Translations under genes and position numbers: made by a program
In this document: piece by piece, positions 8,263-17,046 of the stretch
Numbering within the stretch: position 1 is the first letter of the stretch
How the letters are laid out: each line of letters opens with the position of its first letter
The notes under the pieces: generated by a model
What the model was told of the DNA's origin: nothing
Seen by the model: only the letters and a program-made list of their open reading frames with translations
Databases searched by the model: none
NCBI RefSeq assembly: GCF_003339505.1
Contig: NZ_QPIW01000028.1
Location: 26,299-90,298 of the forward strand
Length of the DNA stretch: 64,000 nucleotides
DNA from: Runella aurantiaca
GTDB taxonomy: Bacteria; Bacteroidota; Bacteroidia; Cytophagales; Spirosomataceae
Direction of reading: 5' to 3'

Positions 8263-8727
8263 ATGAAAAAGAGAATTCTTGTCCTATCATTCGCCCTTAT
8301 TTCAGTTTTGAGCGGTTGTAAAAAAGAGGAAGAAACACCAGCGCCTTCGTTGTATGACCGTTTGGGCGGAGTAACCGCCATCTCAGCCGTGGTTGACCAA
8401 TTTATTGCAAACGTAGCCGCTGACCCCAACATGGTGCGCACCTTCAAACCATTGTTGGACGATGTAGGCAAAGGAAATACTGCCCGCGTGACTGCGCTTC
8501 GTAACAACTTAATCGACCAAATTGGCCAAGCCAGCGGTGGGCCTCAAATGTACAAAGGCAAAGACATGGTAACTGCTCATGCAGGCATGAACATTACCGA
8601 AACTGAATTCAATTCGTTGGTTAATGACCTGGTACTTGCACTAGACAAATTCAAAGTACCCGCCACCGAAAAAGGAGAGCTTTTAGGAGTATTGGGTGGA
8701 CTAAAGGGACAAATTGTAGGTAAATAG
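8263..8727 (+). CDS. Lipoprotein-anchored group 1 truncated haemoglobin
   Basis: A 154-residue protein. It has a lipoprotein signal ending in LSGC (Cys19), then a truncated-globin domain from ~30 (LYDRLGGVTAI) with the GGPQMYKGKDM segment and the proximal haem His at 106 (VTAHAGMNIT). Truncated globins bind O2 or NO. The lipid anchor places this one in the periplasm or on a membrane, unlike cytoplasmic TrHbN. By my alignment with mycobacterial TrHbN the B10 Tyr is replaced by Ile48, and the E-helix region carries an insertion (LLDDVGKGNTARVTAL), so the distal pocket may behave differently. It probably shares regulation with the preceding HMA-like gene. Confidence 0.85.
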   Translation: MKKRILVLSFALISVLSGCKKEEETPAPSLYDRLGGVTAISAVVDQFIANVAADPNMVRTFKPLLDDVGKGNTARVTALRNNLIDQIGQASGGPQMYKGKDMVTAHAGMNITETEFNSLVNDLVLALDKFKVPATEKGELLGVLGGLKGQIVGK

Positions 8728-8800
8728 TATTCAGCTATCCAGTAAGAGGGTGGTAAACTATTGAGATAGATTACCATAGAGGTTGGATAGTTGAAGGTTA

Positions 8801-8826
8801 ACAGGGGCAAAATTACTTGCCCCTGT
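8801..8826. terminator. Bidirectional terminator between globin and rlmI
   Basis: ACAGGGGCAA (8801-8810) pairs perfectly with TTGCCCCTGT (8817-8826), followed by a run of T on the plus strand. It lies between convergent genes. Confidence 0.85.
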
Positions 8827-8834
8827 TTTTTTTG

Positions 8835-10025
8835 CTATTCTACCCAAAGCACCAGTCCTTTCAGATAGCTTCCTTCAGGATGAAACAAATTTACTGGGTG
8901 ATCGGGTGGTTGCGTGATTTGGTGCAATACCCGAACCTGCCGTCCTGCTTCAATCGCGGCGGCGACAATGGTATTATAAAACAACTCGCGGTCAACAACC
9001 TGAGAGCACGAAAAAGTAAACAAAATCCCGTTCGATTTTAAATGTCGGATGCCGTCGGCGTTCAGTCGTTTATAGCCCTGAACAGCCCGGTGACGGGCGG
9101 CCATACTTTTGGCAAAGGCAGGAGGGTCGAGTACCATTACATCGTAGGTATCGGAAGTTTGTTTTAAAAATGCCATGACATCTTCGGCGTACGACTGGTG
9201 AGTAGCAATATCGCCAAAATTGGCTTGTACGTTTTGATTGGTCAGGTCAATGGCTTTTTTAGAAACATCCACAGAATCTACCCTTTCGGCACCAGCCGCC
9301 AGTGCATAAATCGAAAAACCTCCCGAATAACAGAACGCATTGAGGACTTTTTTGCCTTTGGCATAATACGCCAACAAATCACGGTTGTTGCGCTGATCTA
9401 AGAAGAAGCCCGTTTTTTGACCCGTTTCCCAATCAATCAAAAATGTATGTCCATTTTCTTTGACGGGATGAGGTACGGCACAGCTGCCGTACAAATAGCC
9501 ATTTTGCACGTTTTTGGCAAAATTTTCGGGCAAAGTATCTGCACTTTTGTGGTAAATGGCTTTTAAGTCGCCGCCATAAACCTCCTGTAACGCCAACGAA
9601 ATATCTTCCAGCACGCGATACATTCCAATAGAATGGGCCTGAATCACCAAAACACCATCGTAATAATCAATAATTAAACCCGGAAGCCCATCCCCTTCGC
9701 CGTGGATTAACCGGTAGCAATTGGTTAGATTGTCGGGTTGATTCGCAAAAATGACTTTCCGAACAGTTAACGCATTTTGGAGTTTTTGCTTCCAGAAAGC
9801 CACATCAGGCAGTATTTTTTCATAACTAAAAATCTTCACCGCAATATTACCATTGTGATAATGGCCCGTAGCCAAATATTTATTGCGATTATCTACTACT
9901 TCTACGATGTCGCCGTCGGCTGGTTGACCTTTCATTGAGCCAATGGCCCCTGAAAATACCCACGGATGAAAACGACGAACGGCTTCGTCACGGTTTGATT
10001 TGAGAACTATTTGCGGAAAAATCAT
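8835..10025 (-). CDS. rlmI: Class I SAM-dependent rRNA methyltransferase, RlmI-like
   Basis: A 396-residue cytoplasmic protein, the same length as the E. coli 23S rRNA m5C1962 methyltransferase RlmI. A PUA RNA-binding domain occupies the N-terminus (FHPWVFSGAI, then DGDIVEVVDNRNKYLATGHY). A central EEHAD-like domain precedes the Rossmann methyltransferase with its SAM loop (NAFCYSGGFSIYALAAGA), the acidic motif VDSVDVS and the catalytic DPPAFAKS. A final SCSQ segment carries the second Cys typical of m5C enzymes. The homology is strong; the exact modified base is assumed from the family. Confidence 0.88.
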   Translation of the reverse strand: MIFPQIVLKSNRDEAVRRFHPWVFSGAIGSMKGQPADGDIVEVVDNRNKYLATGHYHNGNIAVKIFSYEKILPDVAFWKQKLQNALTVRKVIFANQPDNLTNCYRLIHGEGDGLPGLIIDYYDGVLVIQAHSIGMYRVLEDISLALQEVYGGDLKAIYHKSADTLPENFAKNVQNGYLYGSCAVPHPVKENGHTFLIDWETGQKTGFFLDQRNNRDLLAYYAKGKKVLNAFCYSGGFSIYALAAGAERVDSVDVSKKAIDLTNQNVQANFGDIATHQSYAEDVMAFLKQTSDTYDVMVLDPPAFAKSMAARHRAVQGYKRLNADGIRHLKSNGILFTFSCSQVVDRELFYNTIVAAAIEAGRQVRVLHQITQPPDHPVNLFHPEGSYLKGLVLWVE

Positions 10026-10220
10026 TGATTTAATTTAATGTACACCCTCGGATGAAAGCACCATTTGCCTATCATTACGGGGAATTTTACGCAAAGATGG
10101 GGGATATAAGAATAATTAAAGCATCTTTCTGCATCATTTTGCATAAATATACGTCCCCCAAAACAAGTAGAAAGAGGGCTTTTCGTTTTTATCTTGGAAA
10201 CAACTAACCATATTAATTTC

Positions 10221-11057
10221 ATGAATCGTCGGGATTTTATTAAACAATCTGCCGTTTTGGGTACTGGTTTGGTACTGGCACCAAGCCTTTTTGCCGAAGC
10301 TAAAAAACTAAAAAACTTTGGGGTTCAACTATACAGCGTCCGCGACCTGATGCCAAAAGACCCGAAAGGGACAATGAAAAAACTCGCCGAACTGGGCTAC
10401 ACGCAATTTGAAAGCTACGGAGGGCCTGATTTCTTGTGGGGCATGAGTCCATCGGAGTGCAAAACCTATTTGGGCGACTTGGGTGTCAAAATGATCAGTA
10501 CTCACTTTGACATCAACAAAGATTTGGACAAAAATATTGAGCGGGGTGCCGAGGCAGGGCTCAAATACATGCTTTGCCCGTATATCGGTGCGCAAAAAAC
10601 CATCGATGCTTGGAAGAAAAAAGCCGACTTGTTCAACGAAGTGGGCGAAAAAGTCACCAAAGCAGGCATGAAATTTGGCTACCACAACCACGATTATTCG
10701 TTTAAACCCCTCGAAGGACAAATTCCACACGAAGTTTTACTCGCCAACACCGACCCTAAAAAAGTGATGTTTGAGTTGGATTTGTGCTGGGTTATCGCTT
10801 CGGGCCAAGATGCCGTTGCTCACCTCAACAAGTATGCAAATCGCTATGAACTCGTTCACATCAAAGACATGGTCAAAGAAGGTGGCAAAGTAGTTCAAAA
10901 AGATTTCGGAAAAGGCTCCGTCGATTATCCAACCATCCTCAAGGCCGCCAAAAAGGCTGGTATCAAGTATTATATCGTAGAGCAGGAAGAATATCCCGTT
11001 TCCTCCATCGAAAGCATGAAAGTAGATGCCGAATGGATGAAGAAACTTTCCATCTAA
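10221..11057 (+). CDS. Secreted sugar phosphate isomerase/epimerase (xylose isomerase-like TIM barrel)
   Basis: The chosen ATG at 10221 gives a 278-residue protein starting MNRRDFIKQSAVLGTGLVLA, a clear twin-arginine signal peptide; the open frame begins nine codons earlier without a reason to prefer that start. The mature part is an AP-endonuclease-2 TIM barrel: KNFGVQLYSVRDLM, MISTHFDINKD, KFGYHNHDYSF, VMFELDLCW, YELVHIKDM and a final YIVEQEEYP, which supply the His, Glu and Asp metal ligands. Many Bacteroidota carry several such exported isomerases, which act on sugars or polyols in the periplasm. The substrate is unknown. A terminator follows. Confidence 0.85.
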   Translation: MNRRDFIKQSAVLGTGLVLAPSLFAEAKKLKNFGVQLYSVRDLMPKDPKGTMKKLAELGYTQFESYGGPDFLWGMSPSECKTYLGDLGVKMISTHFDINKDLDKNIERGAEAGLKYMLCPYIGAQKTIDAWKKKADLFNEVGEKVTKAGMKFGYHNHDYSFKPLEGQIPHEVLLANTDPKKVMFELDLCWVIASGQDAVAHLNKYANRYELVHIKDMVKEGGKVVQKDFGKGSVDYPTILKAAKKAGIKYYIVEQEEYPVSSIESMKVDAEWMKKLSI

Positions 11058-11076
11058 GGACTTATTACTAAAAGAG

Positions 11077-11111
11077 AAAAGCGCGAAGAGGATTGTCCTT
11101 TTCGCGCTTTT
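11077..11111. terminator. Terminator after the sugar isomerase gene
   Basis: AAAAGCGCGAA (11077-11087) pairs perfectly with TTCGCGCTTTT (11101-11111), with more T residues following. It lies between convergent genes and is probably bidirectional. Confidence 0.85.
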
Positions 11112-11149
11112 TGGTATTTATCCATTCAACTTCAAAAACGAATAGCCAT

Positions 11150-11848
11150 TCATTCTTTTTGGGAAGCCCCTTCTCTGACCCCTGCTTCTGGTTTCAAAAT
11201 GTACACGTCCAACATAGCTTTTGGACGCGCCAAGTATTCACGGATTAAGGTCTTAATAGAATAGCCATTGGGGACATCCTGCGCGGCAAACCCAACGGCA
11301 TTCAATCCTTCATGATCGGCGAGGTAAAGAGCGCGGGCATTGTGGAAGTTTTGCGAAATAACCGTTACGCGTTCTTGGCCATAAACTTCCCGACAGCGAA
11401 TCACCGAATCGTAGGTACGATACCCCGCCGTATCCAACAGCATGGCATCTTCGGGCACCCCAAGTTTGGTCAGGGCTTGTTTCATGGCTTTGGGTTCGTC
11501 GTAGGTTTCGGCCTCTTTGTTGCCGCTCAAAATCAGGTATTTTACTTTCCCCTCTTTAAATAAGCGCGCCGAAGCCTCCATACGATACCGAAAAAAGAGG
11601 TTTTCTTTGCCACGGGCTACGTACTTGCTTGTACCGAGCACCAAACCTACATCGTTGGAAGGCAAGGTGTTTATATCAAAAAAGACTTTCGAACGCGTCG
11701 TATCTACTACAATCCAGTTGCATAACAATATTAACACAACGACGGAAAACACACTCCAGAAGCCCCCCTTGATGAGTTGTTTCACCAGTGAGACTTGCAG
11801 CTTTTTGGAGCGTCGTATCGCGTTAATATGCAGCAATCCTTCTTTCAT
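11150..11848 (-). CDS. sanA: SanA/YdcF-like inner membrane protein (DUF218)
   Basis: A 232-residue protein. After a basic N-terminus, one membrane helix (GFWSVFSVVVLILLCNWIVV, ~28-48) is followed by the DUF218 domain: VGLVLGTSKYV, LFFRYRMEASARLFKEGK, YLILSGNKEAETYDEP, LDTAGYRTYDSVIRC and VISQNFHNARALYLA. This layout is that of SanA, which in enterobacteria contributes to envelope barrier function and vancomycin exclusion. It lies eight bases downstream of topoisomerase IV A and is likely co-transcribed with it. The family is clear; the envelope role in this organism is inferred. Confidence 0.85.
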   Translation of the reverse strand: MKEGLLHINAIRRSKKLQVSLVKQLIKGGFWSVFSVVVLILLCNWIVVDTTRSKVFFDINTLPSNDVGLVLGTSKYVARGKENLFFRYRMEASARLFKEGKVKYLILSGNKEAETYDEPKAMKQALTKLGVPEDAMLLDTAGYRTYDSVIRCREVYGQERVTVISQNFHNARALYLADHEGLNAVGFAAQDVPNGYSIKTLIREYLARPKAMLDVYILKPEAGVREGASQKE

Positions 11849-11856
11849 TTGATTGG

Positions 11857-14481
11857 TTAGAATAAACCTAACTGTCCATTTTCGTCGGTCGAAGATGCCT
11901 CGTCAGGGGCATCAGTTTCTTCTTCAAGCTCATTCTTAGGTTCTAAAATCGTAATAGTCGCTTTTTCAGCTTCTGGCAATGAGTCGATTTGTTTTACTTC
12001 TTTTACTTTTAGGCCCGACACTTTGTTACCCAATGCTTTCCACCCCCTCACGTCCACAAAGGCATCAAGTACCACAATCTCCTTTTGGGTTTCGGTTTTG
12101 CTTTTTTCAATCAGCAATTCCATCCGCGGATGGGCATCGAGCGAAACAAAAATAAGCTTCGAGCCCTTGGTATCTCCAATAAAAGAAAACTTCTTGTCAA
12201 CGGTACTCGTTTCAATTTTAAACCTTTTGGCAAAATAGCTTTTTTGGGTTGCTTCAAAATAAACCGCCGTGATGGGACGGTCGGGCAAAAACTTCTCAAT
12301 TTGGAGAATGTCTTTGGGTTCGTACCGGTTGGTCAGGTCATAGGTCGTCAGCTCGTACGTCCCTTCCTTGTATAAAACCAAAATCAAATCTCCGTTGTCA
12401 AAATTGCCCAAATACCGACCTCGGTCGTCGCGATTCAGGCGTCCCAACACGCTGTCGTACCATAAATCTACGCCACCAAGGGTTGATGCTCCCGCCGATT
12501 TAAAGGCTATTTTACGAACGGGGTACTTTGTCAACACATTTCCCATGGCCGAGCGGTTTTTAATCGCCAGTTGGGAAAAATTAAAATCAAAAAGTTTGAT
12601 ACGCGCCGTACTTTGCGCCGTCAGGCTGACCGTAATCACCTCTGCTTCGCCGTTGTCATTGGCCGTAAAATAGGTAATCTTAGATTTAGGCGTTCCGAGG
12701 GTCACGTCATATTCTTTGTCGCGGGTGATTCCCGTCACCACAAAACGTTTGGCGTAGCTAGCCCCCGATTTTCCGTCCAAATAAGTGACATTGTATACTT
12801 TGCGCTCATCATTTTTCTTGAACACAGCCACGTAGATAATGTCTTTTCCGACAAACACTTTTTCGGTAATGCGTACGACCTTGTATTTTCCATCGCGACG
12901 GAAGATAATCACGTCGTCGATGTCGGAGCAATCCATCACGTACTCATCTTTCTTCAAGCCATAGCCTACAAAGCCTTCTTCTCGGTTTACGTACAACTTT
13001 TGGTTGGCCGCCGCCACAACGGTCGCGGCAATGGTATTGAACGAACGGATTTCGGTACGGCGTTGGCGGTTTTTGCTGTGTTTCTTCAGTAAGTCTTTGT
13101 AATAGGCAATGGCAAAACGCGTCAAATTGGCCAGATTATCCTCTACTTCTTTCAGTTCCTCTTCCAGCTTCCGCATGGCTTCTTCTGCCTTAAAGCCATC
13201 ATATTTCGAAATCCGCTTGATGCGCAGTTCAGTCAACCGCAAAATATCTTCTTCGGTTATTTCACGGTAAAAATCGGCTTTAAAAGGCGTCAGGCCAGCG
13301 TCGATGGTTTGAATGACGGCCTCAAAAGTCTCGCATTCTTCAATGTCACGATAAATTCGGTTTTCAATGAAAATTTTCTCCAGCGAGCTGTAAAGCAGCT
13401 TTTCTTTCAACTCAAAGCGCCTGATTTCCAGCTCCCTTTTGAGTAGATTTACGGTCTGGTCATTACAAACACTTAATATTTCGGATACCGTTACAAAATG
13501 CGGTCGATCCGCGATAATGATACAGGCGTTGGGTGAAATACTCACTTCACACTCCGTAAATGCGTACAGAGCATCAATGGTAATATCGGGCGAGACGTTG
13601 GGGGCCAAATGCACCAATACTTCAACGTCTTTCGAGGTCAAATCTTCTACTTTCCGTATCTTAATCTTCCCTTCATCATTGGCTTTGATGATGGAGTCTT
13701 TGATGGAGGTTGTGGTCGTACTAAACGGAATTTCGCGAATAATGAGCGTTTTCTTATCCAGCTCTTCAATCTTGGCCCGCACCCGCACTTTACCACCGCG
13801 CAAGCCGTCGTTGTAATTCGTAATGTCAATTTGCCCACCCGTTGGAAAATCGGGGTATAACTGAATCGGTTGGCCTTTGAGCAACGCAATCGAGGCTTCT
13901 ACCAATTCAATAAAGTTGTGCGGTAAAATCTTGGTCGAAAGCCCTACCGCGATTCCTTCCACCCCCGTTGCCAAAAGCAATGGAAACTTAACGGGTAGCG
14001 TGACGGGTTCGCGCTTACGACCGTCGTAGCTCAACTGCCATTCGGTCGTGTCATCGTTGAAAATAACATCATTACCAAACTTCGAAAGCCTTACTTCAAT
14101 GTAACGAGGAGCGGCGGCACTGTCGCCCGTACGAATATCCCCCCAGTTTCCCTGCGTGTCAAAAATCAATTCTTTTTGACCCATATTGACGATGGCCTCG
14201 TTGATGGAGGCATCGCCGTGTGGGTGGTATTGCATGGTGGCTCCGATGACGTTGGCCACTTTGTTAAAGCGCCCGTCGTCCATTTCCCGCAAAGCGTGCA
14301 AAATTCTCCGCTGAACCGGTTTAAGGCCGTCTTCAATTGCGGGCACTGCGCGCTCCAGAATTACGTAGGAGGCATAATCCAAAAACCAATTTTGGTACAT
14401 ATCCCCCACATCCGACTGAGTATGGAGGGCATCTTTCTTAGGGCGTTTGTCTTCAGGTAAGGTTTCGTTGATTTCGCTCAT
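11857..14481 (-). CDS. parC: DNA topoisomerase IV subunit A
   Basis: An 874-residue type IIA topoisomerase subunit that breaks and rejoins DNA for chromosome decatenation. The N-terminal winged-helix/tower region has LKPVQRRILHALREMDDG, the ATMQYHPHGDASI quinolone-pocket segment and the catalytic Tyr127 in APRYIEVRLS. A coiled-coil segment precedes a long C-terminal beta-propeller-like domain (~500-830), then an acidic tail ending NGQLGLF. The short N-terminus and the divergent propeller fit Bacteroidota ParC better than GyrA. Ala91 occupies the site equivalent to E. coli ParC Ser80. The parE partner is not in the window. Confidence 0.88.
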   Translation of the reverse strand: MSEINETLPEDKRPKKDALHTQSDVGDMYQNWFLDYASYVILERAVPAIEDGLKPVQRRILHALREMDDGRFNKVANVIGATMQYHPHGDASINEAIVNMGQKELIFDTQGNWGDIRTGDSAAAPRYIEVRLSKFGNDVIFNDDTTEWQLSYDGRKREPVTLPVKFPLLLATGVEGIAVGLSTKILPHNFIELVEASIALLKGQPIQLYPDFPTGGQIDITNYNDGLRGGKVRVRAKIEELDKKTLIIREIPFSTTTTSIKDSIIKANDEGKIKIRKVEDLTSKDVEVLVHLAPNVSPDITIDALYAFTECEVSISPNACIIIADRPHFVTVSEILSVCNDQTVNLLKRELEIRRFELKEKLLYSSLEKIFIENRIYRDIEECETFEAVIQTIDAGLTPFKADFYREITEEDILRLTELRIKRISKYDGFKAEEAMRKLEEELKEVEDNLANLTRFAIAYYKDLLKKHSKNRQRRTEIRSFNTIAATVVAAANQKLYVNREEGFVGYGLKKDEYVMDCSDIDDVIIFRRDGKYKVVRITEKVFVGKDIIYVAVFKKNDERKVYNVTYLDGKSGASYAKRFVVTGITRDKEYDVTLGTPKSKITYFTANDNGEAEVITVSLTAQSTARIKLFDFNFSQLAIKNRSAMGNVLTKYPVRKIAFKSAGASTLGGVDLWYDSVLGRLNRDDRGRYLGNFDNGDLILVLYKEGTYELTTYDLTNRYEPKDILQIEKFLPDRPITAVYFEATQKSYFAKRFKIETSTVDKKFSFIGDTKGSKLIFVSLDAHPRMELLIEKSKTETQKEIVVLDAFVDVRGWKALGNKVSGLKVKEVKQIDSLPEAEKATITILEPKNELEEETDAPDEASSTDENGQLGLF

Positions 14482-14619
14482 TGTCTTTTACTGCGTGATT
14501 TGGGGTTTTCGGTTTTGCAAAAAAATGGCTTCTTATCTTCCGCTCTCCCCACGGAATTGCCCGCAAATCACAAAAATTTAAAACGTAAATATACAAAAAA
14601 AAGGCGTTAAAATTTGAAT

Positions 14620-15501
14620 TTAGACCCACTCAATCCCCTTTTTAAGCAATAAAATTGTTTGCCCCTCAGGAGTGTCTGGCAGTGGGTGATAATCGTAAAT
14701 CCAACGCGCCAAAGGCGGCAAACTCATCAAAATAGATTCCGTACGGCCGCCCGTTTCCAGTCCGAATTTTGTACCTCGGTCCCATGCCAAATTAAATTCG
14801 GCATATCTTCCCCGACGTACCAACTGCCATTCTTTTTCGGCTTCGGTAAAAGGGATGTCTTTATTTTTTAACATCAGGTGCGTATACGTCGGAGCAAAGG
14901 TTTCTCCCACGGCCTGCACAAAACGAAAAAGGCTCTCTTTGTCTTCCGACTTCTGATAATCAAAAAAGATACCTCCCACGCCACGCGTTTCCTGACGGTG
15001 GGGGATGTAGAAATAATCATCCGCCCATTTTTTAAATCGAGGATAGTAATGAGGGTCATGTTTATCGCAAGTGGCTTTCAATTGTTGGTGAAACCAACGG
15101 GCATCTTCTTCCACCACGTAATGCGGCGTCAGGTCAATGCCTCCGCCAAACCAACTCACCCCGTTTGACATTTCAAAATAGCGCACATTCATGTGAATAA
15201 TCGGCACTTTCGGACTATTTGGGTGCATCACAATCGATACGCCCGTGGCAAAGTAATCGGCCTGCTCGGTCAGGTTCATCTGGCGCATGAGTGCTTCGGA
15301 AGTTTGGCCCTGCACGGCCGAAAAGTTAACGCCTCCTTTTTCGATGATGTTTCCATTTTCGAGCACCCGTGAGCGACCGCCACCGCCGCTGTGGTGTTCC
15401 CATTTATCTTCTTTGAATTTCCCCAAGCCGTCGGCGGTTTCGAGGGCTTGACAAATCGTATCTTGTAAATGTTGAAAGTAAGTGGCAATCGTATCGCGCA
15501 T
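14620..15501 (-). CDS. hemF: Oxygen-dependent coproporphyrinogen III oxidase
   Basis: This 293-residue cytoplasmic enzyme decarboxylates coproporphyrinogen III to protoporphyrinogen IX using O2, in haem synthesis. Family blocks include the glycine-rich HHSGGGGRSRVLENG, KGGVNFSAVQG, VIHMNVRYFE, WFGGGIDLTPHYV, GVGGIFFDYQ and the C-terminal EFNLAWDRGTKFGLETGGR. The length is normal. It heads away from trmN6 and RNase H on the same strand, with a 33-bp gap to trmN6, so the three probably form a loose operon. Its presence indicates aerobic haem synthesis, fitting the globin and other oxygen-linked genes nearby. Confidence 0.95.
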   Translation of the reverse strand: MRDTIATYFQHLQDTICQALETADGLGKFKEDKWEHHSGGGGRSRVLENGNIIEKGGVNFSAVQGQTSEALMRQMNLTEQADYFATGVSIVMHPNSPKVPIIHMNVRYFEMSNGVSWFGGGIDLTPHYVVEEDARWFHQQLKATCDKHDPHYYPRFKKWADDYFYIPHRQETRGVGGIFFDYQKSEDKESLFRFVQAVGETFAPTYTHLMLKNKDIPFTEAEKEWQLVRRGRYAEFNLAWDRGTKFGLETGGRTESILMSLPPLARWIYDYHPLPDTPEGQTILLLKKGIEWV

Positions 15502-15534
15502 GAATTGTAGTATTGGGGTGGTTTTGATTAACTC

Positions 15535-16275
15535 CTAAAAAATCAAGTAGTATTCTTTCAATAAAGTTCGAAACTCTTCAGAATAGCTCCCATCAAGGTG
15601 GTGAATATAGAGAGATTCGAGAATAGATTCGGTATGATGACGCTCAAAAGTAGTAATCATTCGAAAAAGCGGCTTATCGGGCCGTTGAAAAACCCGCAAT
15701 TGACGGGTCGGCCAGAGTCCTGCACTCGCGGCAATCTCCGTCAACAATTGGGTTTCATACGCGGGTAAAAGTACCACAAAACGTCCCTCTACTGCCAATA
15801 ACCGCGCCACCGAATCCACCAACTCCTCTAAAGAAAGCGTATCGGTATGCAACGCCCGATTGCGCGCGGCCGACGGCGACCGTAGATGATTGGCAAAAAA
15901 CGGAGGATTGCTGATAATCAGGTCGTAGTCTGAAAAGTTTGAAGTCAGATTTTCATTTTCCCTCGGCCAATCCTGAATCGCCGTATGATGCACCGCTATT
16001 CTCTCTACAAAAGGGCTTTGCGCCACATTATCAACGGCTTGCAAGTAGTTTTGTTCCTCGATTTCTACCGCGTCAATGCGCATCAAAGGGTTTCGTTGGG
16101 CCGCCATCAACGCCAGCAGACCAGTTCCAGTCCCAATGTCCAAAGCGCGTGTCGCCCCCGTTACCTTTACGTATGCACCCAAAATACAGGCTTCGGTGCA
16201 GACCTTCAACGCACTGCGGTCGTGCCAAACGGTAAACTGTTTAAATCGAAAATAGGGAGCAGGAGTTCTTGGCAT
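15535..16275 (-). CDS. trmN6: tRNA1(Val) (adenine-37-N6)-methyltransferase-like protein
   Basis: A 246-residue Rossmann-fold methyltransferase of the YfiC/TrmN6 family, which makes m6A37 in one valine tRNA. It starts with FRFKQFTVWHDRSALKVCTEACILGAY, followed by the SAM loop ALDIGTGTGLLALMAAQR, the acidic strand DAVEIEEQNYLQA and the amino-methyltransferase catalytic motif NPPFF. The RN-ALH segment after the NPPF motif is also typical. It lies 14 bases downstream of the RNase H gene, on the same strand. The target nucleotide is assumed from the family. Confidence 0.88.
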   Translation of the reverse strand: MPRTPAPYFRFKQFTVWHDRSALKVCTEACILGAYVKVTGATRALDIGTGTGLLALMAAQRNPLMRIDAVEIEEQNYLQAVDNVAQSPFVERIAVHHTAIQDWPRENENLTSNFSDYDLIISNPPFFANHLRSPSAARNRALHTDTLSLEELVDSVARLLAVEGRFVVLLPAYETQLLTEIAASAGLWPTRQLRVFQRPDKPLFRMITTFERHHTESILESLYIHHLDGSYSEEFRTLLKEYYLIF

Positions 16276-16289
16276 GGGTGATTAGGCGG

Positions 16290-16922
16290 TTACTTGCGCC
16301 CAAAATCTGCCGGATTCTCTCCCCAATATTCCGTTTCCCATTTCAAAATCTGATTGGTAAATTTATTTTTGGAGAGCCATTCTTCGGCGCGTTGGAGCAG
16401 TTCAAAGATTTGCTTGTTGGCGGGGGTTACTTCAAGTTTAGTGTTGGCATGTTTACGTTTTATCCAACTGATAGCAGTGCGAGAATCCGAATAAATCGGT
16501 AGATTACTTTGGTGTTTTTGTAGATAGGCCAGCCCGTGGACAATCGCCAAAAACTCCCCGATGTTGTTCGTTCCATCCCGAAACGGGCCTTGATGAAATA
16601 TTTTTTGTCCCGTGCGGAGGTACACCCCTTGGTATTCTACATCGCCCGTTGCGGTGTTCCAAGCGGCATCTACCGCAATACTTTCAAGGTTGGGATTGCC
16701 AATGTTGGCAGGGGCTTCTTTGAGCGGTGCTTTGGCCGTTTTGGGTGAAATAAAAGCCCAATAATTTTCTTTCAGGGCTTCTTCTGCCTCCTTAATGGTG
16801 TCAAATGACTTAAATTTAGCTTCAGGAAAACCCTTGATTTGGGCCTCACAGTCGGTCCAGTCCGTAAACACACCTCGTTTACGTCCTTCCCACACGACAT
16901 AATATTTTTGTTTTTTAGCCAT
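16290..16922 (-). CDS. Ribonuclease H with N-terminal viroplasmin domain
   Basis: A 210-residue protein of two parts. Residues ~5-52 form the viroplasmin/caulimovirus-VI RNA:DNA-hybrid-binding domain (YYVVWEGRKRGVFTDW, then AKFKSFDTIKEAEEAL). After a linker, residues ~80-205 form a type 1 RNase H with acidic catalytic residues Asp85 (IAVDAAWN), Glu123 (NNIGEFLAIVHGL) and Asp146 (YSDSRTAISWI). The enzyme degrades RNA in RNA:DNA hybrids. The fusion is common in Bacteroidota. It is the first gene of a probable RNase H-trmN6-hemF run. Confidence 0.92.
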   Translation of the reverse strand: MAKKQKYYVVWEGRKRGVFTDWTDCEAQIKGFPEAKFKSFDTIKEAEEALKENYWAFISPKTAKAPLKEAPANIGNPNLESIAVDAAWNTATGDVEYQGVYLRTGQKIFHQGPFRDGTNNIGEFLAIVHGLAYLQKHQSNLPIYSDSRTAISWIKRKHANTKLEVTPANKQIFELLQRAEEWLSKNKFTNQILKWETEYWGENPADFGRK

Positions 16923-17046
16923 GCCACAAACTTACAAAAGTGCGGGTAAAAAAAGTGAATATGGGCTTTTAATCGTAGTCTATTCTTAGTGTTCGTTCGT
17001 ACACTATACTACCAAACGAAAGAAAATTAACCACTGCACAACCTAC

